Source: Acidovorax sp. sif1233
GTDB taxonomy: Bacteria; Pseudomonadota; Gammaproteobacteria; Burkholderiales; Burkholderiaceae_C
DNA length: 64,000 nucleotides
Direction of reading: 5' to 3'
Assembly: GCF_019218755.1 (NCBI RefSeq)
Contig: NZ_JAHUWZ010000001.1
Location: forward strand, 186,001 to 250,000
The notes beneath the pieces are model-generated. The model was given only the letters and a program-made list of their open reading frames with translations. It had not been told where the DNA came from and did no database searches. Shown here one piece after another: positions 36,648 through 45,626 of this stretch; positions within the stretch are counted from its first letter, which is position 1, and the number at the start of each line of letters is the position of its first letter. A program made the position numbers and the translations under genes.

Positions 36648-37580
36648 ATGGAAACCAAGTGGCTAGAGGATTTTGTCAGTCTTGCGGAAACGCGCAGCTT
36701 CAGCCGCTCCGCCCAGTTACGCCACGTGACGCAGCCCGCCTTCTCCCGGCGCATCCAGGCCCTGGAAGCCTGGGCGGGCACCGATCTGGTGGACCGGAGC
36801 TCCTACCCCACCCGCCTCACGCCCGCCGGCAAGACCCTGTACGACCAGGCGCTGGAAATGCTGCAGGCACTGCAGAACACGCGCGCCATGCTGCGCGCGC
36901 ACACCAGCGCCGGCAAGGACATGATCGAGTTCGCGGTGCCGCACACGCTCGCGTTCACCTTCTTCCCCGCCTGGGTGTCCAGCCTGCACGACAAGTTCGG
37001 CCCGTTCAAGAGCCGCCTCATCGCCCTGAACGTGCACGACGCCGTGATGCGGCTGGTGGAGGGCGGCTGCGACCTGCTGATCGCCTACCACCACCCTTCG
37101 CAGCCGTTCCAGCTCGATGCCGACCGCTACGAGATGGTGAGCCTGGGGCAGGAGGTGCTCTCCCCTTACAGCAAGGCCGACGCGGAAGGCCAGCCGCTGC
37201 ACCGCCTGCCGGGCCGCGCCGGGCAGCCGCTGCCCTACCTGGGTTACGCGCCCGGTGCCTACCTGGGGCGCGTGACGGAGCTGATCCTCAAGGAGTCCGG
37301 CACGCCCATCCATCTGGAGCGGGTGTACGAGACGGACATGGCCGAGGGCCTCAAGGCCATGGCGCTCGAGGGCCATGGCGTGGCCTTCCTGCCGCACAGC
37401 GCGGTGAAGAAGGAGCTGCGCTCGCGCCGCCTGGTCAGTGCGGCGCCGCCCGATACCGAAGGACTGCAGATGACCATGGACGTGCGCGCCTACCGCGAAA
37501 AGCCCGCGGGCAAGGAAGCCCCCAAGGGCACGGCGCAGGCCCTGTGGACCTACCTGCAATCCCAGGCAGGGTCATGCTAA
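36648..37580 (+). CDS. LysR-family transcriptional regulator
   Basis: A 310-residue regulator. The winged helix-turn-helix (residues 1-60: EDFVSLAETRSFSRSAQ, HVTQPAFSRRIQALE) is followed by the substrate-binding domain. It is divergent from the TRAP operon and 180 bp upstream of the tandem amino-acid receptors, so it could control either. Its own upstream sequence shows no feature beyond the shared intergenic region. Confidence 0.88.
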   Translation: METKWLEDFVSLAETRSFSRSAQLRHVTQPAFSRRIQALEAWAGTDLVDRSSYPTRLTPAGKTLYDQALEMLQALQNTRAMLRAHTSAGKDMIEFAVPHTLAFTFFPAWVSSLHDKFGPFKSRLIALNVHDAVMRLVEGGCDLLIAYHHPSQPFQLDADRYEMVSLGQEVLSPYSKADAEGQPLHRLPGRAGQPLPYLGYAPGAYLGRVTELILKESGTPIHLERVYETDMAEGLKAMALEGHGVAFLPHSAVKKELRSRRLVSAAPPDTEGLQMTMDVRAYREKPAGKEAPKGTAQALWTYLQSQAGSC

Positions 37581-37611
37581 GGGTAAATACGGATATAAAC
37601 ACTTTGCATAG

Positions 37612-37623
37612 TTGCGCGCGCAA
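37612..37623. promoter_or_regulatory. 12-bp perfect palindrome upstream of the binding-protein gene
   Basis: TTGCGCGCGCAA, 32 bp after the LysR stop and about 140 bp before the next start. LysR sites are usually imperfect palindromes with T-N11-A, and this fits loosely. Assignment as an operator is tentative. Confidence 0.3.
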
Positions 37624-37760
37624 ACGGCATTGGAATTTCACGGTAACGACACGTACAGTCTGCGCCATCGACGGGTCGGTTACCGCAGCGCGCGCCCTCT
37701 GAAGGCCCCACGGTGGCACGAACATTGCAAATCCGATCCATCCACTCACCGAGACACCGT

Positions 37761-38657
37761 ATGAACGTTCAGCATTGGGGAATTGCCTGGGGCCTTGCCG
37801 CCCTGTGCAGCGCTTTTGCGACTTCTGCGCAGGCCTCGGTGCTCGAGCGCATCGGCGCTGGCGGCAAGCTGGTGATCGCCCACCGGGAATCGTCGGTGCC
37901 TTTCTCGTACATCGACACCCAGTCCGGCAAGCCGGTGGGCTATGCGATGGATCTGTGCCTGCGCCTGGCCGAGGTGGTGCGCAAGAAGACCGGCAAGAAG
38001 GACATGGAGGTCGAGTTCGTGGCGGTCACGCCGGCCAACCGCATCGCGGTGATCGAGCAGGGCAAGGCCGACATGGAGTGCGGCTCCACTACCAACAACG
38101 CCGAGCGGCGCCAGAAAGTGGCCTTCACGATCCCCCACTTCATTACCGGCGCGCGCCTGCTGGTGAAGTCCGCCAGCCCCATCGACCGCGTGGAAGACCT
38201 CAACGGCAAGAAACTGGTGTCCACCAAGGGCACGACGCCGCTGAAGGCGGCCGACCAGGCCAACCGCGAACGCCTGATGGGCATCACCATCGTGGAGGCG
38301 CCCGACCATGCCAAGGCCGTCGAAATGGTGGAAAAGGGCGAGGCCGACGCCTTCGTGATGGACGACGTGCTGCTGTACGGCCTGGCGGCCGGGCGGCCCG
38401 ACCCCAAGGCGCTCAAGGTGGTGGGCCGCTTCATGACCACCGAGCCCCTGGCCATCATGCTGCCCAGGAACGACCCCGAGTTCAAGAAGCTCATCGACGA
38501 GGAGATGCGCCGCCTGATCACCAGCCGCGACATCTACCCGATCTATGACAAATGGTTCAACAAGCCCATCCCCCCGAACAACACGGTGCTGAACCTTCCG
38601 GTCAGCTACTTGTTGCGGGACTTCTGGAAATACCCTACCGACCAGGTCCCGTTCTGA
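37761..38657 (+). CDS. amino acid ABC transporter substrate-binding protein (GltI-like)
   Basis: A 298-residue receptor with a signal peptide (ALCSAFATSAQA). The KLVIAHRESSVPFSY ligand strand, DMECGSTTNNAERR and DAFVMDDVLL segments are the shared signature of GltI/glutamate-aspartate receptors. It is a paralogue of the next gene, and no permease is adjacent except the GltJK pair that follows. Whether the two receptors share that permease is inferred. Confidence 0.84.
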   Translation: MNVQHWGIAWGLAALCSAFATSAQASVLERIGAGGKLVIAHRESSVPFSYIDTQSGKPVGYAMDLCLRLAEVVRKKTGKKDMEVEFVAVTPANRIAVIEQGKADMECGSTTNNAERRQKVAFTIPHFITGARLLVKSASPIDRVEDLNGKKLVSTKGTTPLKAADQANRERLMGITIVEAPDHAKAVEMVEKGEADAFVMDDVLLYGLAAGRPDPKALKVVGRFMTTEPLAIMLPRNDPEFKKLIDEEMRRLITSRDIYPIYDKWFNKPIPPNNTVLNLPVSYLLRDFWKYPTDQVPF

Positions 38658-38772
38658 CTAATATCCCTGGTCGAGGTTTCCATTTTTGGAGAATGCGGTC
38701 TGCCGGTACCCCCGGCAGGGTCGAATCTCTAGAATCCATCCCTTTTTTCGCTTCACACACAAGGAGATACCA

Positions 38773-39672
38773 ATGAAGAAGCATTTGCTCGCGGTTGCCG
38801 TGACCGCCCTGGCTGCAGGTAGCGCTTTCGCTCAGGCCACCGACACCCTGGCCAAGATCAAGGCCTCGGGCAGCGTGACGCTGGGTGTGCGCGAGTCTTC
38901 GGGTCTTTCCTACACCCTGGGCAACGGCAAGTTCGTGGGCTTCCACACCGAAATGGGCGAAGTCGTCCTGGCCGACATCCAGAAGCAGCTGGGCCTGCCC
39001 AAGCTGGACGTCAAGTACCAGCCCGTCACCTCGCAAAACCGCATCCCCCTGGTGACCAACGGCACCGTGGACCTGGAGTGCGGCTCCACCACCAACAACG
39101 CAGCGCGCCAGAAGGACGTGGCGTTTGCCGTGACCACCTATGTGGAAGAAGTGCGCACCGCCGTGAAGTCCAGCTCGGGCATCACGTCGATCAAGGACTT
39201 GAACGGCAAGACCATCGCCACCACCACGGGCACCACGTCGGTGCAGACCCTGCGCAAGCACGAGCGCGCTGGCGGCATCGACTTCAAGGAAGTCTTCGGC
39301 AAGGACCACGCTGACAGCTTCCTGATGCTGGAAACGGGCCGCGCTGACGCTTTCGTGATGGACGCCTCCATCCTGGCGGCCAACATCTCCAAGTCCAAGA
39401 ACCCCGCCGACTACAAGATCGTCGGTGAAGTCCTGAGCGTGGAGCCCATCGCCTGCATGCTGCGCAAGGACGATGCAGCCTTCAAGAAGGCCGTGGACGA
39501 CTCCATCAAGCGCCAGATCGCGGACGGTTCGCTGGCCAAGCTGTACGACAAGTGGTTCATGCAGCCCGTGCCGCCGACCAACACCAAGATCGGCCTGCCG
39601 ATCTCCGATGCCACCAAGGCCGCCTGGGCATCGCCTAACGACAAGCCCATGGAAGACTACGCAAAGAAGTGA
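38773..39672 (+). CDS. gltI: glutamate/aspartate ABC transporter substrate-binding protein
   Basis: A 299-residue receptor. Signal peptide MKKHLLAVAVTALAAGSAFAQ; the mature protein has VTLGVRESSGLSYTLG, DLECGSTTNNAARQ and DAFVMDASIL. AAGGAG lies 6 nt before ATG 38773. It is first in the gltI-J-K-L order. A terminator-like hairpin follows directly, consistent with receptor mRNA in excess over permease mRNA. Confidence 0.88.
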   Translation: MKKHLLAVAVTALAAGSAFAQATDTLAKIKASGSVTLGVRESSGLSYTLGNGKFVGFHTEMGEVVLADIQKQLGLPKLDVKYQPVTSQNRIPLVTNGTVDLECGSTTNNAARQKDVAFAVTTYVEEVRTAVKSSSGITSIKDLNGKTIATTTGTTSVQTLRKHERAGGIDFKEVFGKDHADSFLMLETGRADAFVMDASILAANISKSKNPADYKIVGEVLSVEPIACMLRKDDAAFKKAVDDSIKRQIADGSLAKLYDKWFMQPVPPTNTKIGLPISDATKAAWASPNDKPMEDYAKK

Positions 39673-39688
39673 TCTTCTGAGCGCTTGT

Positions 39689-39723
39689 GCCCCTTCGGCC
39701 AGCCGGTTTGAAGGGGCTTTTTT
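39689..39723 (+). terminator. terminator or attenuator between receptor and permease genes
   Basis: 8-bp stem GCCCCTTC / GAAGGGGC (39689-39696 and 39710-39717) with a 13-nt loop, followed by six T. It lies 17 nt after the gltI stop and 57 bp before gltJ. Partial termination would set a high receptor-to-permease ratio. Confidence 0.75.
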
Positions 39724-39780
39724 GTTGGGCTCGCGAGCGGTAGCGGCCAACGCAACACCAAGAATTAAAGGGGTGCTCCT

Positions 39781-40539
39781 ATGAGTTGGGATTGGCAGGT
39801 GTTCTGCCAGGACACCATGGACCGGGAAGTCGTGCAAAGCTGCTTTGGCAAGGGCGGCGACATCACGTACCTGGACTGGATGCTGTCTGCCTGGGGCTGG
39901 ACGGTGTCTGTTTCTCTGCTGGCACTTGTGCTGGCACTTGTTTTGGGCTCTTTCATCGGCACGCTGCGCACTCTGCAGGACCGGCCGGTGATCGTTCGGC
40001 TGGGCAATGCCTGGGTCGAGCTATTCCGCAATATTCCGCTGCTGGTCCAGATCTTCCTCTGGTACCACGTCCTGCCGAGCCTGTTCCCGGTGCTCAAGGG
40101 CGTTCCGGGGTTTGCACTGGTCGTGCTGGCCCTGGGCTTCTTCACCTCGGCGCGTATCGCCGAGCAGGTGCGTTCGGGCATCCAGACGCTGCCACGCGGC
40201 CAGCGCTATGCCGGCCTGGCGGTGGGGTTCACCACGTTCCAGACCTACCGCTATGTGCTGCTGCCCATGGCGTTTCGCATCATCATCCCGCCGCTGACCA
40301 GCGAGACGATGAACATCTTCAAGAACTCGTCCGTGGCGTTTGCCGTGTCGGTGGCCGAACTCACCATGTTCGCCATGCAGGCGCAGGAAGAAACCTCGCG
40401 CGGCATCGAGGTGTACCTGGCCGTGACGGCGCTCTACATCATCTCGGCCTTTGCCATCAACCGGATCATGGCGTTCATCGAGAAGCGCGTGCGCATCCCG
40501 GGCATGGTCGTGGCCAGCAGCGCAGGCGGAGGTCATTGA
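39781..40539 (+). CDS. gltJ: glutamate/aspartate ABC transporter permease GltJ
   Basis: A 252-residue permease with five membrane segments. The ELFRNIPLLVQIFLWY motif and the SARIAEQVRSGIQTLPRGQ coupling-loop segment (EAA motif region) mark the His/Glu/Gln/Arg family. It starts after GGGGTG and ends one base before gltK. Confidence 0.88.
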   Translation: MSWDWQVFCQDTMDREVVQSCFGKGGDITYLDWMLSAWGWTVSVSLLALVLALVLGSFIGTLRTLQDRPVIVRLGNAWVELFRNIPLLVQIFLWYHVLPSLFPVLKGVPGFALVVLALGFFTSARIAEQVRSGIQTLPRGQRYAGLAVGFTTFQTYRYVLLPMAFRIIIPPLTSETMNIFKNSSVAFAVSVAELTMFAMQAQEETSRGIEVYLAVTALYIISAFAINRIMAFIEKRVRIPGMVVASSAGGGH

Positions 40540-40540
40540 T

Positions 40541-41206
40541 ATGAATCTCGACTTCTCCTTCTACAACTGGGATCTCATCTCCAATTTCGTGCTCAAGGGG
40601 CTGTACTTCAGCCTGCTGCTCACCTTCGTGGCCACCATTGGCGGGGTGATCTTCGGCACCGTGCTCGCGCTCATGCGCCTGTCGGGCAAGAAATGGCTCG
40701 ACGTGCCCGCCACCATCTACGTCAACGGCATGCGCAGCATTCCGCTGGTGATGGTGATCCTGTGGTTCTTCCTGCTGGTGCCCGCCATCATCGGGCGGCC
40801 CATCGGCGCGGAAGTGTCGGCCGTGGTGACCTTCATCGCGTTCGAGGCCGCCTATTTCAGCGAGATCATGCGCGCCGGCATCCAGTCCATCCCGCGCGGA
40901 CAGGTGCATGCCGGCCAGGCGCTGGGCATGACGTATGGCCAGAACATGAAGCTCGTGGTGCTGCCGCAGGCGTTCCGCAACATGCTGCCGGTGCTGCTCA
41001 CGCAGACCATCATCCTGTTCCAGGACACGTCGCTGGTCTACGCCATCGGCGCCTACGACATGCTCAAGGGCTTCGAAGTGGCCGGCAAGAACTTCGGCCG
41101 GCCCATCGAGGCCTACCTGGCGGCCGCCGTCCTGTACTTTGTGATGTGCTACGCGCTGTCCTGGATGGTCAAGCGCCTGCACCAGAAGATCGCAATTATT
41201 CGGTAG
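40541..41206 (+). CDS. gltK: glutamate/aspartate ABC transporter permease GltK
   Basis: A 221-residue permease. The membrane part has YVNGMRSIPLVMVILWFF, and the EAA loop is AAYFSEIMRAGIQSIPRGQ, both as in GltK. Its ribosome site GGAGG lies within gltJ. Repeat R5 starts immediately after the TAG stop and separates it from the ATPase gene. Confidence 0.88.
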   Translation: MNLDFSFYNWDLISNFVLKGLYFSLLLTFVATIGGVIFGTVLALMRLSGKKWLDVPATIYVNGMRSIPLVMVILWFFLLVPAIIGRPIGAEVSAVVTFIAFEAAYFSEIMRAGIQSIPRGQVHAGQALGMTYGQNMKLVVLPQAFRNMLPVLLTQTIILFQDTSLVYAIGAYDMLKGFEVAGKNFGRPIEAYLAAAVLYFVMCYALSWMVKRLHQKIAIIR

Positions 41207-41310
41207 CCCCCCCTGAGTCGCCTTCGGCGCCTTCCCCCGAGAGGGACGACGCCAGTGGCCTGGCAAAGCCAGTTCCACGGCGTCCTCGCATGGGGCCGGA
41301 TCGGTCTCAT
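41207..41310 (+). repeat. R5: copy of the stop-codon-proximal CCCCCTGAG repeat
   Basis: CCCCCCCTGAGTCGCC starts at the very next base after the gltK TAG. It continues with TTCGGCGCCTTCCCCCGAG, then GGGACGACGCCAGTGGCCTGG and AAAGCCAGTTCCACGG, matching copy R2 on the opposite strand closely. It lies inside the gltIJKL operon. Confidence 0.8.
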
Positions 41311-41356
41311 GCGCAGCGCCCTGAACAAGTGACGAGAGAAGAGATTGGAGAAAGAA

Positions 41357-42094
<738 letters not shown>

Positions 42095-42097
42095 TGG

Positions 42098-42202
42098 CTC
42101 CCCCTGAGTCGCCTGCGGCGCCTTCCCCCAGGGGGACGCCACCGGTGGCCTGGCAAAGCCAGTTCCCCGGTGGCACTGGCTTGGGCCGCGCCAGTTTCAT
42201 GC
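42098..42202 (+). repeat. R6: copy of the stop-codon-proximal CCCCCTGAG repeat
   Basis: TCCCCCTGAGTCGCCTGCGG, CCTTCCCCCAGGGGGACGCC, then GGCCTGGCAAAGCCAG and GGGCCGCGCCAGTTTCATG, starting 4 nt after the gltL stop. The fullest copy; CCCCC/GGGGG and GCCTGCGGCG parts can pair. Confidence 0.8.
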
Positions 42203-42236
42203 GGCGAGTGGCGTGCAGGTGTTCAGGATTAAAAGC

Positions 42237-42264
42237 AAAAAGCGCTCTTCGGAGCGCTTTTTTT
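42237..42264 (+). terminator. Rho-independent terminator of the glt operon
   Basis: Stem AAAAAGCGCTC paired with GAGCGCTTTTT and a TTCG loop, then more T's. The stable C(TTCG)G tetraloop is present. It sits between the convergent gltL and rpiR-like genes and may also serve the latter. Confidence 0.9.
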
Positions 42265-42294
42265 ATGGGCGCATGCAATGCCAAGGAGCCCAGG

Positions 42295-43215
42295 CTAACG
42301 CTTGCCCCGCCGGCCGGCCGGCGGGCTGCCCTCCACGATGAGCTGCGACTCAAAATCCGTCCACAGGTCGTCGCGATGCTTCAGGGCCTCGGACACGGCC
42401 TTGTGGCGCAGCTGGGCCACGGCCGACACCAGGGCGTTGCACAGGAAGAAGGCCGCGGTGTACGAGTCGAACGGTGATGCGTTGGAGGTGCGCACCTGAA
42501 GCCGGTGCTGGGCCAGCCGCGCCAGCGGTGCGGCCGCGCTGTCGGTGATGGCCAGCACCTGTGCGCCCGCGTCGCGAAAGCGCTGGGCCACCTTCACCGG
42601 GCCGCTCGCATAGCGGCGGATGCTGAAGACCAGCAGCGTGTCCTCGGGCTGCACCCACAGCAGCTGGTCGGTGGTCGCCACGGCGCCCACGCCCAGCTCA
42701 TGCACCCCGGGGCGGCACATGTTCAGGTGCAGTGCCAGCCACGCGGCCACGGGCGCGCTGTTGATCTGGGCTAGCACGAACAGGCGGCCCCGCGCCTGGG
42801 CGATGCGCCGGGCGATGGCCTCAAAGGCCGCCATGTCCAGGCCGTCGCGCGTGGCGGCGATGTTGTGCTGGTCGTGCAGCAGCGCATCGTCCAGGCACTG
42901 CTGCAGGCTGCGCTCCGTGCCGATGGTCACCGGTGCGCGCTGGCCGGCCGTTTGCAGCAGCGCCGTGACTTCGCCGCGCGCCTCGCGCTGCGCCTGGGCA
43001 TAGCTTTCATAGCCCAGCTTGGCGAACAGCCTCACCACCGTCGATGCGCTCGTGCCGTTGCGCGCCGCCAGCGCCGTGGCGGACTCCAGCAGCGCGTGCG
43101 GGTAGTCGCGCCCCAGCGCCTCCGCCAGCGCGCGCTCGGTGGTCGTGAGTTCGGCGCCCTGGCGGGCCAGGCGCTCGGTCAGCAGGCCGGCGGATTCTTG
43201 CAATGATGATTTCAT
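42295..43215 (-). CDS. RpiR-family transcriptional regulator (HTH + SIS domain)
   Basis: A 306-residue regulator. The N-terminal HTH (residues 1-75, with TSASTVVRLFAKLGYESYAQ) and a C-terminal SIS phosphosugar-binding-like domain (about 130-260, LFVLAQINSAPVA, LLVFSIRRYASG, VLAITDS) are recognisable. ATG 43215 is the first sensible start; the frame remains open well beyond it over the adjacent M20 gene. It is divergent from the M20 peptidase, which it may control with a ligand related to that gene's product. Confidence 0.82.
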   Translation of the reverse strand: MKSSLQESAGLLTERLARQGAELTTTERALAEALGRDYPHALLESATALAARNGTSASTVVRLFAKLGYESYAQAQREARGEVTALLQTAGQRAPVTIGTERSLQQCLDDALLHDQHNIAATRDGLDMAAFEAIARRIAQARGRLFVLAQINSAPVAAWLALHLNMCRPGVHELGVGAVATTDQLLWVQPEDTLLVFSIRRYASGPVKVAQRFRDAGAQVLAITDSAAAPLARLAQHRLQVRTSNASPFDSYTAAFFLCNALVSAVAQLRHKAVSEALKHRDDLWTDFESQLIVEGSPPAGRRGKR

Positions 43216-43317
43216 GAATGTCTCTTTTATGAAAAATGTATTGCAAACAGAGGCAGCGCGTGCAACACTTCGGACCAATTTTCGCCCCGCGTTCAGGGGC
43301 AGGACCCAAGGACACAG

Positions 43318-44487
43318 ATGCAGGATACCCTTGAAGCAAGCGGCTCCCAGGTGCGCCGGCGCATCCTGGACTGGCTCGCTGGCCAGTCGCAGGCCATGCA
43401 AGAACTGTTGCAGAAAGTTGTGAACATCGACAGCGGCAGCCGCGACGAGGCGGGGGTGACGGCCGTGGCCACCGCCCTGCGCGAGCGGCTCGAGGCCGCC
43501 AGCGTGGCCGTGCGGTTCGAGCCCGTACCGGGTTACGGCGTGCTGCTGCATGCCCACGTTCCTGGCGCCACCGACGGCCCGCCCATCGTGCTCATGGGCC
43601 ACATGGACACCGTGTTCCCCGCGGGCACCGTGGCGCGGCGCCCCTTCCGCGTGGAGGATGGCCGTGCCTACGGCCCGGGCGTGGCTGACATGAAATCCGG
43701 CCTGGTGATGAACGTGTTCGTGGCCGAGGCCTTCGCGCGCTGCGGCGGGCTCCAGGGGCCGCTGCAGCTGTTCTTCTCGTGCGACGAGGAGATCGGCTCG
43801 CCCGCCACGCGCGAGCGCATCATGGCCCAGGCGCGCGGCGTCAAGGCGGTGCTCAACGCCGAGCCGGGACGCGTCAGCGGCAACCTGGTGACGAGCCGCA
43901 AGGGCTCGATGGTGGTGGAGTTCGAGGTGGAGGGCGTCGCCGCCCACGCCGGCATCAACCACGCGGCGGGCGCGAGCGCCATCGAGGCCCTGGCCCGCAA
44001 GACGCTGGCGCTGCACGCACTCACCGACCCCGCCACGGGCACCACCGCCAACGTGGGCGTGGTGCAGGGCGGCATCGTGCCCAACATGGTGGCGCCGCAC
44101 GCCAAGGCCGCGGTGGACCTGCGCTTCACCTCGGACACCGACCCCGAGGAACTGCTCGCCAGGGTGCGCGCCATCGTGGAGGAGGAATCCGTGCCGCGCA
44201 CCAAAGGCCGCATCACCGAATCGCGCCGCACGCTGCCCATGAAGCCCACGCCCGACGCGCTGCTGGCGCTGTACCAGCGCGGCGCCCAGTCGTTGGGCTT
44301 CGAGGTGCAGGGCGAATTCACCGGGGGCGCGGCCGACAGCGGCCTCACCGCCTCCGTGGGCGCGCCCACGCTGTGCGGCACCGGCCCCGTGGGCGGCCAC
44401 CCGCACACCGAGCGCGAGTACTGCGAGCTGTCCACCTTCGTGCCGCGTGCCCAGGCCGTGGCGCTGGCCATCCTGGACCATCCCTGA
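43318..44487 (+). CDS. M20 family metallopeptidase, carboxypeptidase G2-like
   Basis: A 389-residue dizinc peptidase. MGHMDTVFP, GVADMKSG (bridging Asp), SCDEEIGS (catalytic and metal Glu) and GGAADSG...GHPHTE supply the metal ligands in the order of CPG2. CPG2-type enzymes remove C-terminal glutamate from folates and other N-acyl glutamates. No signal peptide, so it would act in the cytoplasm. It is followed by a Bug receptor 32 bp away, and a glutamate importer lies upstream, which fits a glutamate-conjugate route. Confidence 0.82.
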   Translation: MQDTLEASGSQVRRRILDWLAGQSQAMQELLQKVVNIDSGSRDEAGVTAVATALRERLEAASVAVRFEPVPGYGVLLHAHVPGATDGPPIVLMGHMDTVFPAGTVARRPFRVEDGRAYGPGVADMKSGLVMNVFVAEAFARCGGLQGPLQLFFSCDEEIGSPATRERIMAQARGVKAVLNAEPGRVSGNLVTSRKGSMVVEFEVEGVAAHAGINHAAGASAIEALARKTLALHALTDPATGTTANVGVVQGGIVPNMVAPHAKAAVDLRFTSDTDPEELLARVRAIVEEESVPRTKGRITESRRTLPMKPTPDALLALYQRGAQSLGFEVQGEFTGGAADSGLTASVGAPTLCGTGPVGGHPHTEREYCELSTFVPRAQAVALAILDHP

Positions 44488-44519
44488 TCCCTCCCCATTC
44501 CTTTTCGAGAGAAGACCCC

Positions 44520-45518
44520 ATGCATTCCACACAACTCAACCGCCGCCATGTTCTCTCCGCCGGCCTGGGGCTGGGCCTTGCGGGCCTGGCGCCGGTAGCA
44601 GCCCAGGCGGACGAGAAATTCCCCTCGCGCCCCATCACCCTGGTGGTGCCGTTCCCGCCCGGCGGGTCGGTGGACATCATGGCCCGCCAGTATTCCGAGC
44701 CGCTCTCGCGCGTGCTGGGCGTGCCCATCGTCGTGGAAAACCGCGCGGGCGCGGGCGGCTCGGTGGGCGCGTTGTACGTGGCGCGCGCCAAGCCCGACGG
44801 CTACACGCTGGTCGTGTCGTCGCAAAGCAGCCACCTGGCCAACCCGCTCACCCAGCCCAAGGTGGGCTACGACCCGGTCAAGGATTTCGAGAACATCGCC
44901 ATCCTGGGCCGCCAGCCCAACGCGCTGGTGGTGCACAGCAGCCTGCCGTTCAAGACGTTCGCCGAGTTCGTGGCCTACGCCAAGAAGAACCCCGGCAAGC
45001 TCAACTACGGCAGCGGCGGCGTGGGCAGCATGGGCCAGCTCAACGTCGAGATGTTCAAGGCCGCCACCGGCGCCTTCACCACCCACATTCCCTACCGTGG
45101 CGGCACGCCGCTGATCACGGCCGTGCTGGCCAACGAGGTGCAGTTCATCCTCGACAACCTGGTGATCATGCTGCCGCACGTGCAGGCCGGCAAGGTCCGT
45201 GCCCTGGCCGTGGCGGCCGACCAGCGGCTGGCCCAACTGCCCGATGTGCCCACCATGGCCGAGGTGGGCTACCCGGAGCTCAATCTCACCTCGTGGACAG
45301 GCCTGGCGGCCCCCGGCGGCACGCCCGATGCCATCGTGCAGACGCTGTACAAGGCCGTGCGCCAGGTCGCCACCTCGCCCGCGATGCTGGCCAACCTCAA
45401 GGAGCGCGGCGTGATCGCCCCCGAAGAGATGGCGCCCGCCGCCTTCGAGAAGATGATGTCCGAGCGCCTCGTGAAATTCGGCGAGGTGGTGCGCAAGGCG
45501 GGCATCACGGCTGAATGA
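44520..45518 (+). CDS. Bug-family tripartite tricarboxylate transporter receptor
   Basis: A 332-residue periplasmic receptor. A twin-arginine-like leader (NRRHVLSAGLGLGLAGLAPVAAQA) is followed by FPSRPITLVVPFPPGGSVDI, the universal start of Bug proteins, and later YGSGGVGSMGQLN and IPYRGGTP. Bug receptors are hugely expanded in Burkholderiales and many lack adjacent TctAB permeases, as here. GAGAGAAG precedes ATG 44520. The substrate may be the conjugate hydrolysed by the M20 peptidase upstream. Confidence 0.87.
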   Translation: MHSTQLNRRHVLSAGLGLGLAGLAPVAAQADEKFPSRPITLVVPFPPGGSVDIMARQYSEPLSRVLGVPIVVENRAGAGGSVGALYVARAKPDGYTLVVSSQSSHLANPLTQPKVGYDPVKDFENIAILGRQPNALVVHSSLPFKTFAEFVAYAKKNPGKLNYGSGGVGSMGQLNVEMFKAATGAFTTHIPYRGGTPLITAVLANEVQFILDNLVIMLPHVQAGKVRALAVAADQRLAQLPDVPTMAEVGYPELNLTSWTGLAAPGGTPDAIVQTLYKAVRQVATSPAMLANLKERGVIAPEEMAPAAFEKMMSERLVKFGEVVRKAGITAE

Positions 45519-45548
45519 GGTCGTGCTGGCCTGCTGTTTGTGATTGTT

Positions 45549-45602
45549 TTCGCTGCTGGCCCTTGTTTGTCAAGCGCCGGAAGCTATCAAATTGATAGTT
45601 CC
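45549..45602 (+). repeat. S5: AGCGCTT/AAGCGC repeat copy
   Basis: TTCGCTGCTGGCCCTTG, TTTGTCAAGCGCCGG and AGCTATCAAATTGATAGTT. The second stem is a perfect CTATCAA/TTGATAG palindrome. It ends about 15-25 bp before the pyrC start and fills the gap. Confidence 0.72.
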
Positions 45603-45626
45603 AAAGCCGATGGGACAATGCTGCCC

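Noticed and set aside
38700-38718. Hairpin CTGCCGG / CCGGCAG between the two receptor genes as a terminator
   Set aside because: Only a 7-bp stem, and the T-run lies more than 20 nt downstream, too far for a standard terminator.
42295-44532. A 745-codon version of the RpiR gene
   Set aside because: The extension upstream of ATG 43215 is antisense to the M20 peptidase and lacks homology; the HTH starts right after the shorter start.
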